A stretch of DNA of 6,080 nucleotides, from the NCBI GenBank assembly GCA_021805265.1, contig JAJZFR010000161.1:1-6080 (forward strand), in the 5' to 3' direction. Positions within the stretch are counted from its first letter, which is position 1. Each line of letters begins with the position of its first letter. Shown one piece after another: positions 5,676 through 6,080 of the stretch. Below the pieces are notes generated by a model. That model was not told where the DNA came from and ran no database searches. It saw only the letters and a program-made list of their open reading frames with translations. The position numbers were made by a program, and so were the translations under genes. The stretch is from Acidobacteriota bacterium. Lineage in GTDB: Bacteria > Acidobacteriota > Terriglobia > Terriglobales > Acidobacteriaceae.

Positions 5676-6080
5676 TCAGGCAGTGGCGCGGAGTTCTTCG
5701 GCGACAGAGGCGAGAAGGCTGCTCCAGTCGCCGGGCGCGGGCTGGCGAAAGAGCCGGAGCGTGGGATACCAGGGGGTGGTGGGCAGGGATTGCATCCAGC
5801 GCCAGTCGGATTGCCAGGGCAGCAGGAGCCAGCAGGGACGCGCAAGCGAGCCGGCAAGATGGGCGAGGACGGTGTCGGTGGTGAGGACGAGATCGAGCGC
5901 GGCAAGGACGGCGGCGGTGTCGGCGAGGTCGCGGTCGGTGGAGCAGGCGTCAAAGAGTGGGAAATGCGGCAGGTGGAATTGTGCGGCGAGTTCCGCGCGT
6001 GCGGCGGGAAGCTGGCCGGCAGCTTCGCCTTTTTGAAGCGAGAACCAGCGATGCTGGGGAAATTGAGCGAGTAAAGGCAG
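5676..6080 (-). CDS. Glycosyltransferase family 9-like / TPR protein, C-terminal fragment
   Basis: Partial gene entering from the right edge; only the last 134 residues and the TGA (5676-5678) are in the window. The visible part resembles the C-terminal nucleotide-sugar-binding half of GT9 (heptosyltransferase-like) domains found at the end of many bacterial tetratricopeptide-repeat proteins. The main evidence is LDLVLTTDTVLAHLAGSLA (fragment residues 62-80), matching the family's D-x-V-x-x-x-D-T-x-x-x-H-L-A-G pattern, then WLLLPW (84-89), DWRWM (92-96) and PWYPTLRLFRQ (103-113), which is typical of the TPR-linked subgroup. These enzymes transfer sugars to glycans or proteins in the cytoplasm, but the substrate cannot be read from this piece. 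TPR repeats, if present, lie outside the window. The open frame has no start codon requirement here because it runs off the edge. The gene is on the same strand as dnaN but 762 bp upstream of it. Confidence 0.78.
   Translation of the reverse strand: MPLLAQFPQHRWFSLQKGEAAGQLPAARAELAAQFHLPHFPLFDACSTDRDLADTAAVLAALDLVLTTDTVLAHLAGSLARPCWLLLPWQSDWRWMQSLPTTPWYPTLRLFRQPAPGDWSSLLASVAEELRATA

Overview
The window looks like a chromosomal segment of a high-GC bacterium, most probably a member of the Acidobacteriota (Acidobacteriaceae/Terriglobales type). The reasons are the style of the secreted GH39 glycosidase, the DnaN sequence, and dispersed composite repeats (a GC-rich element beginning GCATTGCATGCAGC, purine-rich 6-bp repeats, and short ATTCCC/GGGAAT hairpins). 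I recall such repeats from that group. This assignment is an inference without a database search.

Layout from left to right. Positions 1-164 hold no gene I can support, only a weak promoter candidate. A secreted family-39 glycoside hydrolase runs rightward (165-1871). It converges on a leftward amidohydrolase (2234-3709), and the 362-bp gap between them is almost entirely repeat material. Upstream of the amidohydrolase on the same strand, 31 nt away, lies dnaN, the DNA polymerase III sliding clamp (3741-4913), so the two are probably cotranscribed in the order dnaN then amidohydrolase. A 762-bp intergenic region (4914-5675) carries a second copy of the composite repeat and otherwise shows no gene. 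At the right edge, also leftward, is the C-terminal 134 residues of a glycosyltransferase-9-like protein (5676-6080); the rest lies outside the window and no start codon falls inside it.

The genes do not form one pathway. GH39 is a polysaccharide-degrading exported enzyme, the amidohydrolase is a predicted exported metal-dependent hydrolase, DnaN is core replication, and the edge gene is a probable glycan-modifying or TPR-type glycosyltransferase. The most distinctive feature is the pair of composite repeats in the same orientation bracketing the dnaN-amidohydrolase unit. I saw no transposase, CRISPR array, tRNA, rRNA, phage gene or defence system. Long open frames antisense to the genes are GC-skew shadows. 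I see no convincing previously undescribed protein system here; the repeat family is the best candidate for unexplained biology.
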